A stretch of DNA of 8,375 bases from Bacteriovoracaceae bacterium UBA1018. GTDB taxonomy: Bacteria; Bdellovibrionota; UBA1018. The stretch lies in the NCBI GenBank assembly GCA_002291495.1, contig DBAE01000139.1:9494-17868 (forward strand), given 5' to 3'. A program made the translations under genes and the position numbers. Positions 6,831 through 8,375 of the stretch are shown here, in pieces. Position 1 is the stretch's first letter. Every line of letters starts with the position of its first letter. The notes under the pieces are model-generated. The model did no database searches. It was not told the DNA's origin and saw only the letters and a program-made list of their open reading frames with translations.

Positions 6831-8118
6831 GCGTAAATTGATGGAAGGTTTTCACCGCCTCTCAAGACAAGAGCGTCTCGCTCGCGTTCGTCAAATCTCT
6901 CAGTTAACCGATGAAGATATCCGTATTCTTTCTGGCGAACGGGCCCTGCCTTTAGATGTCGCTGAACATTTGATCGAAAACGTTGTTGGCTATTTTCCGT
7001 TACCACTCGGAGTGGCGACCAACTTTAATATCGATGGCAGAGATCTTTTAATTCCGATGGCAGTCGAAGAAACTTCGATCATCGCGGCTGCGAGCGCGAC
7101 TGCAAAGTGGGTTCGAACCGAAGGCAGCATCAGCACCTATTCCAAAGGTAACTTAATCATCGGACAAGTGCAGTTGCCGAGCGTGCGCAATGTGAGTTTT
7201 GCTCGCAAAGAACTCCACGCAAACAGAGATCTTCTCATCGATCTTGCTAATGAATGTATCCCTGGACTCGTTGCTCGGGGAGGTGGTGTACGAGACATCG
7301 CGATACGCGAAATCGAGAGACCTGATGGACAAGGCATGATGCTTGTTCTTCACATCCTTTGCGATCCTTGTGATGCAATGGGAGCCAATCTTATTAATCA
7401 AGTCTGCGAAGCATTAAAACCTCGAGTCGAACAAATTGCACACGAGCGTGTTGGACTTTGCATCTTGTCCAATCTCGTTGACGGAAAACTTGTGGTCGCT
7501 GAGGCAATCATTCGTAACGTTGACCCAGCACTAGGTAAAGGCATCGAAGAAGCGGCCCTATTCGCAAAAGCAGATCCTTATCGAGCAAGCACGCACAACA
7601 AAGGTGTGCTTAACGGCATCGACCCGATCTTGATCGCAACAGGTAACGACTGGAGAGCAGTCGAGGCAGGTATTCACGCCTACGCGGCTCGATCAGGACG
7701 TTATCAGCCAATTACCGATTGGAAGATGGAAGGCCTTGATCTTGTGGGACGCATTGAAGTTCCGATGGCAGTGGGAACAGTCGGGGGGGTTACTCGAGTT
7801 CATCCAACGGCTGGCGTGTCGCTTAAGATGATGAAAGTAAAGCAGGCCGACGAGTTGGCGCGTATCTGTGCAGCCGTAGGTCTCATTCAAAATCTCGGAG
7901 CCCTCAAAGCCCTATCGACAGTCGGAATTGTTAAAGGCCACATGCAATTGCATGCAGCAAATCTAGCGATTGCCGCGGGAGCTGAAGTTCATGAGATTGC
8001 GCGCGTTCGCGAACGTCTGAACGAAATTTTACGAGTCGAGAAACAGATCAATCTCACTCGTGCAAAAGAGATTTTGGCAGCAATACGTTGCGCTGCAAAT
8101 CCGACTGTTATTTCGTAG
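6820..8118 (+). CDS. mvaA: Hydroxymethylglutaryl-CoA reductase, class II
   Basis: The 432-residue enzyme reduces HMG-CoA to mevalonate, or runs in reverse as in Pseudomonas mevalonii, whose 428-residue class II enzyme it closely resembles by memory. The catalytic set is complete: Glu84 in VEETSIIAAAS, Lys261 in THNKGVLNGIDP, Asp277 in ATGNDWRAVEAG and His374 in GHMQLHAAN. The dinucleotide-binding DAMGAN is at 185-190, and the substrate-binding segment ENVVGYFPLPLGVATNF at 53-69. There are no N-terminal membrane segments, so it is soluble. The C-terminal helical flap (about 380-432) is present. The ATG overlaps the end of fni (last codons and TAA) by 11 bp and is preceded by GAAAGG at 6806-6811 with 8-nt spacing, which supports this start over Met8 at 6841. 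The biosynthetic direction is inferred from the fni and GHMP-kinase neighbours. NADH versus NADPH use cannot be told by eye. Confidence 0.97.
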   Translation: MEDKRKLMEGFHRLSRQERLARVRQISQLTDEDIRILSGERALPLDVAEHLIENVVGYFPLPLGVATNFNIDGRDLLIPMAVEETSIIAAASATAKWVRTEGSISTYSKGNLIIGQVQLPSVRNVSFARKELHANRDLLIDLANECIPGLVARGGGVRDIAIREIERPDGQGMMLVLHILCDPCDAMGANLINQVCEALKPRVEQIAHERVGLCILSNLVDGKLVVAEAIIRNVDPALGKGIEEAALFAKADPYRASTHNKGVLNGIDPILIATGNDWRAVEAGIHAYAARSGRYQPITDWKMEGLDLVGRIEVPMAVGTVGGVTRVHPTAGVSLKMMKVKQADELARICAAVGLIQNLGALKALSTVGIVKGHMQLHAANLAIAAGAEVHEIARVRERLNEILRVEKQINLTRAKEILAAIRCAANPTVIS

Positions 8119-8121
8119 TTC

Positions 8122-8375
8122 ATGTTAGCAAGCGTTCCTGGAAAGATATTTTTGCTGGGTGAGTACGCGGTCCTCAAAGGACTGCCTGCTTATATCGCTT
8201 CAATCGGTCCCAGATTTGTACTCACAAAAGAGTCCTCACCCAGCTCAGTGTCTGTTGCTACTTTTCACGCAAAGAGCCCGGCAGGACTTTTACGTCGTTC
8301 GATGGAATCAATAGAGCACACGGATCTCTTTTTTAAAGATCCTTGGAGAGGTACTGGCGGGTTTGGTGCTTCGAC
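8122..8375 (+). CDS. Partial GHMP kinase, probable phosphomevalonate or mevalonate kinase (C-terminus beyond the right edge)
   Basis: The 84 visible codons start with ASVPGKIFLLGEYAVLKGLPA, the N-terminal signature of GHMP small-molecule kinases. The GEY (rather than GEH) form is more typical of phosphomevalonate kinases than mevalonate kinases. Residues 77-84 read GTGGFGAS and occupy the place of the ATP-phosphate-binding loop (commonly GLGSSAA), arriving early at about residue 77. The gene starts 3 nt after the mvaA stop (TAG-TTC-ATG, same frame), with no separate Shine-Dalgarno, consistent with termination-reinitiation from mvaA. Being third after fni and mvaA, it very probably phosphorylates mevalonate or mevalonate-5-phosphate. 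The exact substrate cannot be decided from this fragment, and diphosphomevalonate decarboxylase, another GHMP member, is less likely given the N-terminus. Confidence 0.85.
   Translation, partial: MLASVPGKIFLLGEYAVLKGLPAYIASIGPRFVLTKESSPSSVSVATFHAKSPAGLLRRSMESIEHTDLFFKDPWRGTGGFGAS

Noticed and set aside
1..8375. Mobile elements, CRISPR arrays, defence genes, tRNA or rRNA genes
   Set aside because: No transposase or integrase motifs, no regularly spaced repeats, and no clover-leaf or rRNA-like sequence. All long stretches are explained by core-type genes.

Overview
The window is an ordinary-looking chromosomal segment of a Gram-negative (diderm) bacterium. It encodes lipopolysaccharide transport parts, a C-terminal-Phe outer-membrane porin and a lipoprotein. 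It also carries a mevalonate-pathway isoprenoid cluster, which is uncommon among Gram-negatives but known in Bdellovibrionota, Myxococcota and a few gammaproteobacteria. That mix, together with roughly mid-40s % GC by eye and compact gene packing, makes a Bdellovibrio-like organism the best guess. This is inference, not something the sequence proves. No mobile element, CRISPR array, tRNA or rRNA gene was found.

Left part (1-1786). A partial lipoprotein gene on the minus strand runs off the left edge. It carries a WWGHCNGWAAA motif resembling transglutaminase-elicitor enzymes. It is divergent, across 51 bp, from a DcaP-like porin gene on the plus strand. The porin gene ends at a very strong 16-bp hairpin terminator that also serves the convergent operon on its other side.

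Middle (1789-5729, minus strand, transcribed right to left). The order is a fused lptC-lptA gene, lptB, rpoN (sigma-54), then hpf (ribosome hibernation factor). This is the classical proteobacterial lpt-rpoN-hpf block, but lptC and lptA appear joined in one 397-residue protein, and hpf is followed directly by the terminator rather than by ptsN. LptB powers LPS extraction from the inner membrane, and the LptC/LptA-like protein would receive the LPS and carry it through the periplasm.

Right part (5757-8375, plus strand). Divergent from the lpt operon and only 27 bp away is a tightly packed mevalonate operon: type 2 isopentenyl-diphosphate isomerase (fni), class II HMG-CoA reductase (mvaA, overlapping fni by 11 bp), and the first 84 codons of a GHMP kinase, probably phosphomevalonate or mevalonate kinase. 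Together these supply isoprenoid precursors. The remaining pathway genes are presumably beyond the right edge or elsewhere.

The points most worth a second look are the transglutaminase-like lipoprotein, the LptC-LptA fusion, and the very compact divergent junction between LPS transport and isoprenoid synthesis. I see no clearly unprecedented system here.
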